Origin: Protula sp. h YS-2021
Lineage: Eukaryota; Annelida; Polychaeta; Sabellida; Serpulidae
DNA: 64,000 nucleotides
Direction of reading: 5' to 3'
Assembly (NCBI GenBank): GCA_949752745.1
Contig: OX457027.1
Location: 87,503,720-87,567,719, forward strand
In this document: piece after piece, positions 1 to 10,967 of the stretch
Layout of the letters: the number at the start of each line of letters is the position of its first letter
Numbering within the stretch: position 1 is the first letter of the stretch
Program-made: the position numbers and the translations under genes
The notes under the pieces: generated by a model
Told to the model about the DNA's origin: nothing
Seen by the model: the letters and a program-made list of their open reading frames with translations, nothing else
Database searches by the model: none

Positions 1-380
1 AGCATTTTACTCAAGTTTTGTTAGGAATTAAGTTGTAAAATGAATAGAATATTTGTTTCTTTATCCAACTTAAATCTCTTATACAACTCCCTTCAAATAC
101 ATGTGTATATTGTGGCAGAACATGGCCTTCCACCGATGCTTTTAGCCTAGTTTTTGGATGGGGACATAAGGGGGACAAAAGCTGAAATCTTTGTTATATG
201 TTGTTGTGTTATACCGTACAACTATAACTGTGCAGAAATAACCAACACTGTTAGGATAACTGTGATTATGCCATATGAAAACATCATCGAGAAAATACAG
301 ATCTAAAAGCAGTAATAACAATAATGTTATTCATGTTGCCATTGCTTTGTGAGTTATTCTTAGCATTTTATTTTGCTTTT

Positions 381-446
381 TGTGTTTTTTTTTTTTTGTT
401 TGTTTGTTTTTTTTTGTGTGTGTGTGTGTGTTTTTTTTTTTTTTTT
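381..446. repeat. T-rich / (TG)n low-complexity tract
   Basis: Runs of T broken by TTTG units and a short (GT)n stretch. It ends in a TTTTGCAG that could act as a 3' splice site at 449. The rest of 1-591 holds no convincing coding sequence and may be an intron or upstream region of the next gene. Confidence 0.7.
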
Positions 447-591
447 GCAGTCTGAAGTTTTAGTCCCTTAATGTTCGAATATTATAACGTAAATAAAAAA
501 TACGTTGATTCAATTTATAGAATGAGACATAGAAATCATTTAAAATAGGGAACTGACGGAATTGTTTCTTTTCTCTCTGATTTGTATCCAG

Positions 592-1299
592 GTTGCCGAA
601 AATGGGTCAGACTTCGACTTCTGTAAGGCGCCAAAAGTAGATAGGTGCGGGCTGTGCGAGAAACACCAGCTAAAGCTCGAATACTGCTGCGAGGATCACA
701 ACGCCCTCGCATGCGACAAGTGTTTCCTGAAGCAGCACCGGAAGTGCGATATTGTTCACGACATCGACGAGGCAATCGCTGAATACCGGCCCAGTATTGA
801 GAAGAAAACAGGGGTCGTGGAAACCCGTATTCAGGAAGAGAAACAAGCCATTGAAAACCACCAAAATCAATCGGTTGCCATAAGAAAACGAGCCGAAGAT
901 ATCCGAGAAGAGATGGAAGCGAAATGCAATGAAGGAATCAATGCTCTAAAGAAAGATCTCGAGCTGAAATTAAAAAGTCTGGAAGTGAATACAGACGAGA
1001 GGCAAACCCGGATCGACAAGGCCTGTAAAGTCATGGAGCACAACGTGGCCAGTTCGGAGCGGTTGCTAAGCGTAACCAGGCACATCTTTGACGTCACAGA
1101 AGGTGCCAGCTTGTGGATCCAGATCAAAGACCACCTTGGGCCATCACTGCAAGCTGTTATCGACACACCCGTTAACATGCCACCCTTAGACAAAGGCGAA
1201 ACGAAATTTGACCCAGCCAAGTCGCTGAAAAGCCATAAGAGTTTACTTGGTGAATTAATTTTTCCGGAATCATCAGCTTTGTCAGAAAATACCCAATAG
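592..1299 (+). CDS. B-box zinc finger / coiled-coil (TRIM-like) protein, terminal exon
   Basis: The frame stays open to a TAG at 1297-1299 and encodes about 235 residues. The first 45 or so hold a B-box type zinc finger, seen as a C-x2-C-x2-H start, a YCC pair, then C-x2-C and two spaced histidines. About 120 residues rich in E, K, Q and R follow, as in the coiled coil of TRIM proteins. I see no C-terminal NHL, SPRY or filamin domain, so the protein ends soon after the coiled coil. A pyrimidine-rich tract ending in AG at 590-591 looks like an acceptor, and I see no good ATG upstream in frame, so I start the exon there. Any RING domain or start codon would lie on an upstream exon, possibly outside the window. 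TRIM family members are often ubiquitin ligases or innate immune regulators. Without a RING the function here is unknown. Confidence 0.65.
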   Translation, partial: VAENGSDFDFCKAPKVDRCGLCEKHQLKLEYCCEDHNALACDKCFLKQHRKCDIVHDIDEAIAEYRPSIEKKTGVVETRIQEEKQAIENHQNQSVAIRKRAEDIREEMEAKCNEGINALKKDLELKLKSLEVNTDERQTRIDKACKVMEHNVASSERLLSVTRHIFDVTEGASLWIQIKDHLGPSLQAVIDTPVNMPPLDKGETKFDPAKSLKSHKSLLGELIFPESSALSENTQ

Positions 1300-2585
1300 A
1301 AGCTTTATACTGATGGTTTGAACTGTACTGGTGACTTCGATTGTTTTAAATGGAAGGTGAAATTCTATTACGATCGGAACTGTAGTTAGTACGATTCGTT
1401 TTCTTAGTGTACAACTTTAATCCCCCCCCCCCCGGGGGGTGGGGATGGGGGGAGGTCGTCACATACGAATCGGTTTTTCAAAACGACCCCTAAGCGCGGA
1501 AGCTGATTTTCCTCCCCTCCAGGAAAAAGACCCGCTCCCCCCCCCCATTAACCCCCCCCCCCCCCCCCCCCCCATTTTGGAAGCTGTGGAGCTTTACTGC
1601 GGGATTCAGATATGATTACAGGTACAGCTAGAAACACGCTACTACCATCAATGTGCAATTTTTGGGTCCCCTTTATGATGAGCGGGGAAGCAGTTTCGAC
1701 CCAGAAAGCCATTTCTTATAAACACGAGTAATGAATAAACATTACCCCCCAACCCACCCCTCCTTTTAAACCAGAAAGGTAGTTCGCAGGGACGTTTTTT
1801 TTTTTGGGTGACACATGGTAACGCAAGCTACCCAGTGCCCTCTTGCACCGGCAGGGACTTTTTTGTAGTCTATGTGCCAATATTAATGTTACATCCAAGG
1901 TTTGTGAGCATCTTAATGTATTTCAATTGTGGAAATGTGGATAACCCTTGAATACGTTTTAATAAAGTATGTCAGTATAGCTTCAATTTCATTATGATGT
2001 GTCCGAAAATCCCACACACTGTCCCCTGCTCGAAAAAAAATCCCATTTTGGCAGCTGTGGAAATTGCCAGTATCTGGAGCTGCACTTACCGGTACCTTTT
2101 TCCAAGCGAAATGATGCAAGTATAAGAACTCTGTATTGTTAACATTTACTTATAGCAAAATGGACTAGTGCAATTCACATTTCAGTGCAATAAAATAATC
2201 TGACATTGCGGGTTTGGTCGTCAAAGTGGTAGGAATGTTCGGCTGAAGACCAGATAGAACAGATCCCTTTCAAAGCTGCCTGATGAAAAAAGTCGCACCT
2301 AAAAATACAATTATTGGACGGTATGTTCCGGTAAAATATAATTTAAAAAGAACACTTTAGTTTGGCAGTGCGGACAGCTCGCTGACATCGTTTTTTTCAG
2401 CTAAAAAGTTTAGATTAATATATTCAAACAGTTCGAGACAGTCCAAAAAGAGAAGGGTTGACAATCGGTCAGAAAGTGTGATATAACAGACTGAAAGAGC
2501 TATGCCATGATTAGAACGGTTCAATAAACTAAACATTGTTGAATTCTACCTTCAAAAATTAAATCACATCGTATAATTGCCAGTG
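1300..2585 (+). other. Downstream non-coding region of the B-box gene
   Basis: No convincing ORF. It contains poly-C and poly-G runs at about 1422-1460 and 1533-1574. An AATAAA at 1961-1966 could be a polyadenylation signal for the B-box gene, although it is about 660 bp past the stop. Confidence 0.4.
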
Positions 2586-3152
2586 CAGTACCCGTATACC
2601 TGCCGTATACCTGTCGTATACCTGCCGTACACCTGTCGTGTGCCTGCCTGTGGCATGCCTGCCGTATACCTGCCAGATACCTGCCGTATACCTGTCGTAT
2701 ACCTGCTGCATACCTGTCGTATACCTGCTGTATACCTGTCGTATACCTGCGGTATACCTGTCGTGGACCGGCCGTATACCTGCCGCACACCTATCATATA
2801 CCTGTCGTATATCTGTCGTATACCTACCGTATACCTGCCGTATACCTGTTGTATACCTGCCGCACACCTGTCGTATGTCTGCCGTATACCTGTCGTATAC
2901 CTACCGTATACCTGTCGTATGCCTGCCGTATACCTGTCATATACCTGCCGTATACCTGTCGTATACCTGCTGTATGCATGTCTATACCTGTCGTATACCT
3001 GCCGTATACCTGCTGTATACCTGTCGTATACCTGTCGTATACCTGCCGTATACCTGTCGTGTACCTGCTGTATGCCTGTCGTATACCTGTCGTATACCTA
3101 CTGTATACCTGTCGTGTACCTGTCGTATACCTACCGTATGCCTGGAGTGGAA
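2586..3152. repeat. 11-bp minisatellite (TATACCTGYCG), about 50 copies
   Basis: An 11-bp unit, TATACCTGCCG or TATACCTGTCG, repeats head to tail for about 565 bp with point variants. The two versions tend to alternate, giving a 22-bp higher-order unit. Because 11 is not a multiple of 3, one translation pattern of period 11 residues appears in several frames on both strands. The long ORFs here are therefore a by-product of the repeat and not genes. Confidence 0.95.
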
Positions 3153-4008
3153 TTTCATTAAAAAGGTGGTATCTTTCATTCAGTAATCGGTTTTCTACAA
3201 ATGAGGAGGGCTTATTTCGAAATTTCACTCCGAATTTGGTTAATACAGGGGATGTTATTTCAAAATTAGCACTGTACGTCTAGGGGTTGTTTAAAAAAAG
3301 TCACAGAGACGCTTGGTAACGAGCTGGTACATGGGTGTTCCCCCCGATCATGTACATGCATGGTAATCAGTTGGTACGTGAGTGTCCCCCCCCCCTTTTC
3401 CCCTGGGTACTGAACAGCTCACTGAGCTGAACCATCTATATCACGTGTTGTGTTATCGTCCATGTGCTTATAAACTTAGTGTATATAAAATACAGCCGAG
3501 GCATCTTGCGTCTCAGATTTCACACAGCACCAGAATGGATATCCCCCGACTTCCGTAAATTTTAACCTTCTAGCTTTTAGCGTTTGTGACTATGACTGCT
3601 CAAATGATTTGCAGAGAAAAAAAAGAAAAACCATAGGATGCCTGTACCAATTGAGTGACATCAGAAAAGCGGAACTTTTCAAGTGTAATGGATGCATTTG
3701 GAAACAAAATCCATTAGTTATGTAAAAGTTCCTACGAAAGTCTAGAAATTAAAAAAAACACGTTTAACTTGTGCTCATCAGTTCTGTTTCTGAATTATTC
3801 TACTTTCAGGCCAAAACCAGTTGGAAATTTTATGGCAAGATTAGCATGCATAACGTTCTCTTTAATTACAAGCAATATTAAAAAATACAGAAAAATAAAT
3901 CTTTACTTAATCTAATTTTATTTAAAATACTTCAAACAAAACGTGTTTTCTTTTCTGTTACAAGATCAACGGATCTACTTTCTACAAACAAATAAGCCAT
4001 GCAATATA
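3153..4008. other. Gene-free stretch
   Basis: AT-rich sequence with short poly-A and poly-C runs. I see no exon, RNA gene or transposon end in it. Confidence 0.4.
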
Positions 4009-4185
4009 CAGTAAAACCTGCCTACACCGGGCAACGGGGGGACTGGCGGATTTTGTCCGGTATATGGAGGTGTCCGGTATTTCAGGGGTCATGTAAACCA
4101 ATAGGGGAAAACGGGACTGAGAATTCTTGTCCGGTATTGGCAGTTGTCCGGTATTTCAGGGTTTGTCCAGAATGAGGTTTTACTG
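4009..4185. mobile_element. 177-bp MITE with CAGTAAAACCT terminal inverted repeats and TA target
   Basis: The element begins CAGTAAAACCT and ends with its exact complement AGGTTTTACTG. It is flanked on both sides by TA at 4007-4008 and 4186-4187. The interior has no ORF and repeats GTCCGGTAT four times. TA target duplication and CAG-type termini are known for Tc1/mariner/pogo-class transposons, so this is probably a non-autonomous member. Confidence 0.75.
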
Positions 4186-5100
4186 TAATACCGCTTTTGA
4201 ACATTTTTACAGTCGTCTATTTGCCTTGTTTGGACATTTACATTACCCACTTTTGTCTATTCATGATAAAAAAGTACCCATGTAAAGAAAAGATCTAACA
4301 TTTGTAACATAAAACTGCATAAGTCATAAAGCAAGCAAACTCTAATCAATTACTTTATATATATATATAACAAAAATAAATTTCTATTGATGCTATTATT
4401 TTTTTTTATCTAGTATGTCATCTTTTAGGCTCAAGTGGATAATATTTAATGTAAGCAGATAAATGAAGGACTTCAATTAACAAACAACTAATTTTTGCTT
4501 CTTTTTGTTTTGTTTTTTTCAATAAATGTTATATGGCCCGTCATATGTGATCTCATGAATAAAAAGCTTGTTCTACTGTTTTTGCCATTTTTGAGATTTA
4601 GAAGAGTAACAGGGTACGCATCCATCACAGAAATTCTCTATCATGCCACTAGCATCGGTAGTTGCAGCCAACTATTTGTTATTTCATAGAAATCGTCTTT
4701 TTAACTTTATAGGACCAAAGTTATGGCTAAAAATCTGCGTTATTCCAAAATGAAATGAACAGCAGTATATTTTATAGCCTGGAAAATGGCTTGATGTTCT
4801 TCTGAATCCTGCAGTAACGAGACATAAAGTAATGGACCTGGAGAAATGAATATTCACCGTAACGTTCACAATTTGTGTTATGTTTATCTTTTACTTTTAA
4901 CACAGATTTGTGTTTTGTTGAGAGATATCATTTTGATAAAATCTGCCCCGTCAATATAAAAGCGGATAAGCTTCAGAACATTCACTTTCCGCGTTACGAG
5001 ACAAACAGAACCGTTCATATTAAAGAGTCAGCACGTTGTCTACAGGAAACAGACGAGTAAAACCTAATTTAATGGGTTAAATGTGGGATAGTCTCTGATA

Positions 5101-7734
5101 TTACCACATTTCTAAGTCTGTATTCATCGGCATTGATCTAGAAGAAGGGACACTGCATGTACAACAAATATCGCACAGTTCCTCGTCTTGCATCTTTCTT
5201 ACAAGCTTTGTAAAAAAAATATTTCCCTTGCGTTTATTCATAAAATCACTTGGCCACTCGATGAAATGTTTGGAATGCAACACTTTTTTCACTTCTGGAG
5301 TAAGATTAGTTCCAAGCTTTTCTAGCTTAACGTAGAATATAGTTTTGCCTTCCCTTCTTTCAAGATCCTGGGCGCGTTCTAATTCATAGGCAGTCCATCG
5401 TTTATTTATAGATGATCTACTGAGAATAACGATAACATACCTGCACAAATCCATGTGGCTATTTATTAACTCCGACTGTATCCCCGAACCTGGAAAATCT
5501 CGCATGGGAACGCAACACCTGAATTTATAAATATCTTCCATAGCTTTGATTAAAAAGTTATGAACCCACCATCGGTCATCGCGACAATACACCACATACA
5601 GATCAAACTCATTAGCATTGTTGTGTTTATATAAGCAACATAATTTTCGTTTCACGCTACACAAACACTTGATAAGGCGGTACCTGTATTTGATTGATAG
5701 AAAGACACCGATTGCAAATAACAGAGTTCCAGCAGACGATCCTATACACATTACTATTATTTCTATCAGCAGCCATTCTTCGCATTCCGCAGTGTGGGTG
5801 TCAAAATCTATATCAGAAATCAGTAGGTGAGCACCATGTCCGAAACAAACGTACTCTTCAATTCCTACGTATTTATGTCTGTGTACATGTAGCCGACGTA
5901 ATGTTTCTATAGCATCTGGATGGCAGTTACAATCAAGGGGATTGCTTGACAAGTCCATATTAATATCTAAACGCTGCATATCAACATTCACCTGCTTCGG
6001 TAGAACTCGTATGAAATTATGCGACAAATTTATGAATTTCAAATTCTCACAACCTTGAAAAAAGTCTCGGGGCACTTCAGTTATTGAATTAAATGATAAG
6101 TCAACTTCCACTAGAAATTTCAATTTTTCACAAAGTTTTAAGTTTTTAGGCAATGCAATATTGTTGCTTCTCAGTTGAATCGACTGAAGGTTTTCTGGAT
6201 GTCCATGTCGGAACAGCGCAAGCAGAAGATTTCCATTTTCAACATCAACATTATTCAAGCGCAGGTTGGTGAGATTATTTAACCCAATGAACAAAGGTTG
6301 TGTGTGATTTAAATTTCGATATAAATTAAATAACCAATAATTTGGCAATAACTGATTTTCACTGTAGTCTATCATTCTTATAGAGTTATTAGAAAAACAT
6401 ACTCTTTGTGTAGTGAGGTTTTTGTTTCTAAGTTTTTGTTCTTTGTCTAGGATAAAATTGACGTTTCTCAACATGTCGATTATAGCATAGTAGGGTGAAT
6501 CTATATTTTCTGTTAAGCCGACTACATAAAGCTCTTGTAACTGAGGTGAGACTGGGATAACAAATCCTCCAAGACACTTCCTGTTTTTCCGGAAAAACAT
6601 TTGGTTGCATTCTATGTCAGCTGCAAGCAAGCATCGAGCAGTCTGGCACTGACGAGTTGTGTAATTGTATTTAAAACTAGGGTTTCTTTGGAGGCAAATA
6701 AACAGATCAAACAAAAAGGTTCTTTTGCTATTGTTGTCCACTGGTCCTTTTGTAGTGTCTAATTTTGAAAAGTGTTTATGTAGTGAATAATCAAGTATGT
6801 ATAATTTTAACTGAGGATGAAAAAATAATGTATCAACATACAGTGTGTTGTAATCCAAAGTATACCGTGAGTCGTGCGAAATATGCAGCATCTGTAAATG
6901 TGGAAAGCGAGTGGTCACGTGTCGTGGTAAGCCAGTGATGTACCCCGTCACGGAGAGGTACTGCAATGGATACTTAAGCGTACTCACAGATGACATACTG
7001 CCCAGTAGTGAAACATTAAAATTGTCTATGCCAGTTATCGCCAATGCAAGCAAGTGATTTGAAAGTAACGGGGTGATATCAATTCCAGAAAGAGTAATCA
7101 CATCACTACAAATAGCATCGCCACATTTGAAGTATGAGAAATCTGTTCTAATATTATAGAGCTGAAGTACTTGGAGCATTTTAACTTCTTCCCTTAGTGT
7201 TGCATACACTGGTGATGGTAATGACAGACCGATAAAATGTATGATTTTCAGCGAATCCAGATTTCTATCCAGAAGTTTAATGTATGACTGGAAAGTAGGT
7301 GCATTTTCTAAAGAGAGATCTATAACTATCCACAGCTCACTTATATTGCGCGTTAAACCTATGGCGTAATGCGAGCCATCGTATCCACATTCACCCTTTT
7401 CAGTATAATTAGTCATCATTGATCCAGTAAGTCGTATAACCAGCGTAGTCACCTGCGGTCCGAGCACTTCTAATTCATTACAGATTTCTGTCAGTGAGCC
7501 AGAGATATGACGTGATGTAGTTGTTTGCTCGGGTAACGTAAATACCCGTTTATAAATATCCATGTCAGGTATTTTGCTCTGAAGAAGCTCCCGAGGTCCA
7601 AAGAATGTTTTTCCGAGCACGGGTCTTACGCGTTCGCTGATGTGAAGAAGATTAGGGATGCATGGAGTTACGCAAAATAAACAAACCAAAAGCGTAACGT
7701 GCTCCACGAACAAAAATACCATTTTTGTTGTCAT
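5101..7734 (-). CDS. Toll-like receptor (LRR ectodomain, TM helix, TIR domain)
   Basis: An uninterrupted reading frame of about 877 residues encodes a type I membrane receptor of innate immunity. In order it has a hydrophobic N-terminal signal peptide (about 5-30), a long divergent LRR ectodomain with clear LxxLxLxxN-type repeats at about 480-600, a C-terminal LRR cap with a C-x-C pair and further cysteines (about 600-650), a transmembrane helix (about 650-675), and a cytoplasmic TIR domain (about 705-830). TIR box 1 is FDLYVVY, box 2 is RDFPGSG, and box 3 is the variant FIEWP. The proline in box 2 is the position needed for MyD88 signalling in vertebrate TLRs. I start at the ATG at 7734; the in-frame ATG at 7722 has a better context. 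One cysteine-rich LRR cap next to the membrane matches vertebrate-type (sccTLR) rather than Drosophila Toll architecture. The ligand cannot be told from sequence. Confidence 0.93.
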   Translation of the reverse strand: MTTKMVFLFVEHVTLLVCLFCVTPCIPNLLHISERVRPVLGKTFFGPRELLQSKIPDMDIYKRVFTLPEQTTTSRHISGSLTEICNELEVLGPQVTTLVIRLTGSMMTNYTEKGECGYDGSHYAIGLTRNISELWIVIDLSLENAPTFQSYIKLLDRNLDSLKIIHFIGLSLPSPVYATLREEVKMLQVLQLYNIRTDFSYFKCGDAICSDVITLSGIDITPLLSNHLLALAITGIDNFNVSLLGSMSSVSTLKYPLQYLSVTGYITGLPRHVTTRFPHLQMLHISHDSRYTLDYNTLYVDTLFFHPQLKLYILDYSLHKHFSKLDTTKGPVDNNSKRTFLFDLFICLQRNPSFKYNYTTRQCQTARCLLAADIECNQMFFRKNRKCLGGFVIPVSPQLQELYVVGLTENIDSPYYAIIDMLRNVNFILDKEQKLRNKNLTTQRVCFSNNSIRMIDYSENQLLPNYWLFNLYRNLNHTQPLFIGLNNLTNLRLNNVDVENGNLLLALFRHGHPENLQSIQLRSNNIALPKNLKLCEKLKFLVEVDLSFNSITEVPRDFFQGCENLKFINLSHNFIRVLPKQVNVDMQRLDINMDLSSNPLDCNCHPDAIETLRRLHVHRHKYVGIEEYVCFGHGAHLLISDIDFDTHTAECEEWLLIEIIVMCIGSSAGTLLFAIGVFLSIKYRYRLIKCLCSVKRKLCCLYKHNNANEFDLYVVYCRDDRWWVHNFLIKAMEDIYKFRCCVPMRDFPGSGIQSELINSHMDLCRYVIVILSRSSINKRWTAYELERAQDLERREGKTIFYVKLEKLGTNLTPEVKKVLHSKHFIEWPSDFMNKRKGNIFFTKLVRKMQDEELCDICCTCSVPSSRSMPMNTDLEMW

Positions 7735-7806
7735 AACTGTCAATGTTATTCGTAAAACATAAATATCGTAAAACGACTGAAGTGATATCTAGCCCGTCGA
7801 TGCGTC
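7735..7806 (-). promoter_or_regulatory. 5' UTR of the TLR mRNA with upstream splice acceptor
   Basis: On the minus strand a TTATTTTGCAG ends at 7807, just before this segment and 72 bases upstream of the ATG. It looks like a 3' splice site, so the coding exon would be joined to an upstream non-coding exon. The segment contains no upstream ATG in frame. Confidence 0.45.
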
Positions 7807-8157
7807 CTGCAAAATAAGTGAAACAAATGCAATTTGATAGTAGGAAATATTAAGTAAGTTTTAATTTAAAACTAGTTATTGCATCTTGAAATAGTATAAT
7901 TATCATCGATATTATCATCGATCAAAGATTTCAAGTTTGGGTGATTCTCTTTTCCCACTCTATTCCTTTTTTATATTTTCTATGCCATAGCTTGTCCATA
8001 TTACTCATCCTAGGGCTAGAGAAAACAAACTTGGTCCATGGTCATGGTCATGTATCGATGGACATTTAAAAAATTGATTTAACTCAAAAACAGTAAGAGT
8101 AATTTTTGAACTTTAACACCTACATGGAAAAGCATGAGGAAATAGAAAATGGAACAG

Positions 8158-8275
8158 GCCCAACCACCCCGACCAAAACCCCCCGGCCCTAAAACCCCCG
8201 TCAACCCCCCCTCGACTAAAACCCCCCCGGCGGCCTAACCCCCCCCCCGACCCAAAACCCCCTGTTCTCAGGTCT
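8158..8275. repeat. C-rich degenerate repeat (CCCCNAAAAC/CCCTAAAAC-like), left member of an inverted pair
   Basis: A block of short units of C runs separated by AAAA, CCTAA or CGAC. A G-rich block at 9925-10030 reads as a similar sequence on the opposite strand, down to GGCGGCCTAA and an inner CGTTCTC/TGTTCTC edge. Both could form G-quadruplex or i-motif structures. Confidence 0.7.
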
Positions 8276-8696
8276 ATTTTATATTTTGTAATTGCGATAC
8301 ATCCACGTTGTTAATTCCACTTCAAATGCCCATTGAAGAGACCATACGGCGTTTACAATTGCAATTTCCGAACCACTGAAGGAATTGATCACTACTATAA
8401 AAGAAACTTCATGCACCCATTGATGATAGCACTCAGTTGTTGAAATTGCAATTGCTCTAACGATTGATGAGTGTGTACACATTAAAAGTTGCAATTCATA
8501 TGCCGGTTGCGAGATCAGTCGAGTTTACAAATTACAATTTCTCTTGCGATAGATGTGACTTTTATCCATTGTGATTCACTTGAATTGGTAATATAGTGAC
8601 CATGATTGCTGTGAAAAATCACGCAGCCATCATGGAATACTTAATGTCCACTTCTTTTGTTTTCTCCGATGACTTATTTTGAAGAACGAGGCAAGC

Positions 8697-8793
8697 AAAG
8701 TCGCACCTCTTTTGTGAGGTAGGGCATTCTCAAAAATAATGACCCGGTACACAGGTCATTCTTTTTGAGAATGCCCTGCAAGGTGTGACTTTG
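8697..8793. repeat. Hairpin with roughly 40-bp arms
   Basis: CAAAGTCGCACCT at the left pairs with AGGTGTGACTTTG at the right. GGGCATTCTC and AATGACC in the left arm pair with their complements in the right arm, around a short loop near 8750. It may be a foldback MITE. Confidence 0.7.
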
Positions 8794-9653
8794 TTTTCAT
8801 TGTTGTTTAAATTGATTCATTGAAAACAAAAGACATAGTCATTGATCAAATGGAATTTTAACAGGAATCAAACATCAAGTATCTTCGCCTTGAAAAAAAG
8901 ATCTATTTAAACTTAAAACATATATTCCTTAACAAATATTCTAATGCCTAAATACCTGACGAATTCTTTAGTTTTTACTGGAGTGGGGAGGAGGGGGGCT
9001 GATGAAAGAGATATATCGACACAGACGTTCGACAGCCGTCGTGATTTAGTAGCGACGAAAATGACATAACGCATCTCATTTTCTACGTTAAATATTCGTC
9101 GACAGGCGTCGTGACCTCAAAAAGACGTTTGATAGACGTCAGAATGATTACTTAATCGGTTTTTTCTCTTAATTTCAAATCTCGAGCAAAACGCTAGAAT
9201 TTTACGACGAGTAACATTAACTTAAACAGAAGAAAGTAGAAGCTCAAATAAATTACCTTGTAGCTAATGTCGGAATTCATTTTCAAAAATTATGTAAGGT
9301 CCATCCGGTTTTAACATGCTTGTGGTATCGAAAGATCCGGCAGGCTCGTTAACATTATATGCTTGAATACATCCATCAATGTGAAATCCAATATCAAAAT
9401 TCACAGACTCCCTCTGCAATTCAGAAGGAGTCTGGGTAAAAAAAATCATTTTCTGAATCGTCCTCCATACTAATTTTGTCCCCACCCCAAAAAAAGCTCG
9501 TGTTGACTCTTGCTTTAACTAGGTTGTTATGAATGATCGTTCAGTTTTTTATACCTTGTCATGATTGTTATTCTTTATTTGTCACCTTAATCGCAGAACA
9601 ATAGGGGTTGACGGGCCGGGGGAGGCCAATTCGTCTGGCACATGGACATTAAG

Positions 9654-9785
9654 TATGAGAATGCCTTCCTTCTCGGTAAACTCTATTTTCATGGCCCTGT
9701 CTATTCACACCTCGGGCTGACGCCCTCGGTATGAATAGACAGGGCTATGAAAATAGAGAATACCTCGAAGTCAGGCATTCTCATA
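9654..9785. repeat. Hairpin with roughly 60-bp arms
   Basis: TATGAGAATGCCT at the left and AGGCATTCTCATA at the right are complementary ends. CTATTTTCATGGCCCTG and the complementary inner arm meet near 9722 with almost no loop. It shares the GGCATTCTCA motif with the hairpin at 8697-8793, so the two may belong to one family. Confidence 0.7.
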
Positions 9786-9924
9786 TACATCACATCTGCT
9801 AAAGGGAATCCAAAGGTATTGTACCAAGGGCATTTGTATGTAAAGCAAAAAAATTCTAGCAAACGGCTATGTTTCGTACGAGTGCGAAAAGAGGCGTCAG
9901 AACAAATTATCATTGCAAATTTTC

Positions 9925-10030
9925 TTTGAGAACGGGGGAGGGGGTTGAGTCGGGAGGGGGGTTTAGGCCGCCGGGGGTTTTTGTCGGGGGGGGGGGGGGG
10001 GGTTAGGACCGGGTGGGGGTTTGGGCCTAG
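9925..10030. repeat. G-rich degenerate repeat, right member of an inverted pair
   Basis: Successive G runs with GGTTTAGGCC, GTCGG and GGGTTTGGGCC units, including a G run of about 14. It is the inverted counterpart of 8158-8275. The proline-rich minus-strand ORF over it (9701-10036) is caused by composition. Confidence 0.7.
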
Positions 10031-10967
10031 ACACAATAGAAAGATTTTGACCTTTACGGAATTATATTAAGTAGCTTCGTGGTGATCTCAACTTTGACCG
10101 ATATTTACAAGATCAAAGGTCATGTGACCGGTATTATTTCAGGTACCGTTAGAGTATGACCTCGTTTCTAGATCGCAACTCGTCTACGCAGTTATAGAAG
10201 AAATCATTCTGTTCACTAATCGTGGAAAAATAAAGCCGTTAGAGATGAACAAATTTGAAGTCATTTTTGGTCCTAGACGGATTTAGATAAAGAGAAAAGG
10301 AGAGGAAAAAATACTTTACTTCGCATTCCCCGGTCGGAATACTAAAATAAAAAAACAGAAATGGCCGACCGAATCTACAGTATTTTCAATAAATGAAAAA
10401 GAAATCAGCCGACTGAGCTGGTGCATAAAAATTCGAAATAACAAAGATTACTCTTTTCAGTACAGAAAAAGTACTGAAAGTAGTCTTTCCTCGGAGAAAT
10501 GCATCCAAATATTTTTCGCCTACGCTTTTGGCACCGATTTTCCACATCAAAAACGTTTCAGAGAGTAACAAATTATAAATTTGCAATAGAAGTATGTTTT
10601 AACGGTTTTTAACCAAAAGAAGAAATTTTCAAAATATATTTAAGAAGTTTTAGTTCCTTAGAGAAAAAATAAAGCTAGATCGCGTTTTTTTTTAAATTTG
10701 GATGAGGCAACAAGATTATGTTTCTTCATGGACTAAGGCTTACCGAAACAGTGACTGTCTTCATGTTAGTTCGGTCTAGTTTTCGAGTCTCCTTTTCCTT
10801 TAGCATTATAAAAACTGTTACAAAGTCAGCGTCTATCCAGGAGAACTTGTGATTTCTACGGGTGCCTGTCTCCCATCGTATGCAAAAGTTGCTTTAACAT
10901 TAATGAATGCACAGAAGCAGATGCCCTCCAGGTGCGCATACAAGGCTCCTTGGCAGTTTTAATCACA
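10031..10967. other. Gene-free stretch before the tandem duplication
   Basis: AT-rich sequence. I see no exon, RNA gene or transposon terminus. Confidence 0.35.

Noticed and set aside
562..591. In-frame extension of the B-box ORF upstream of 592
   Set aside because: No ATG start there (the first codon is TTG), and the stretch looks like the pyrimidine tract and AG of a splice acceptor.
2577..3283. ORFs of 144-194 residues on both strands
   Set aside because: They are translations of the 11-bp minisatellite and appear in several frames at once.
9701..10036. Proline-rich 111-residue minus ORF
   Set aside because: Composition effect of the G-rich repeat and the hairpin next to it.
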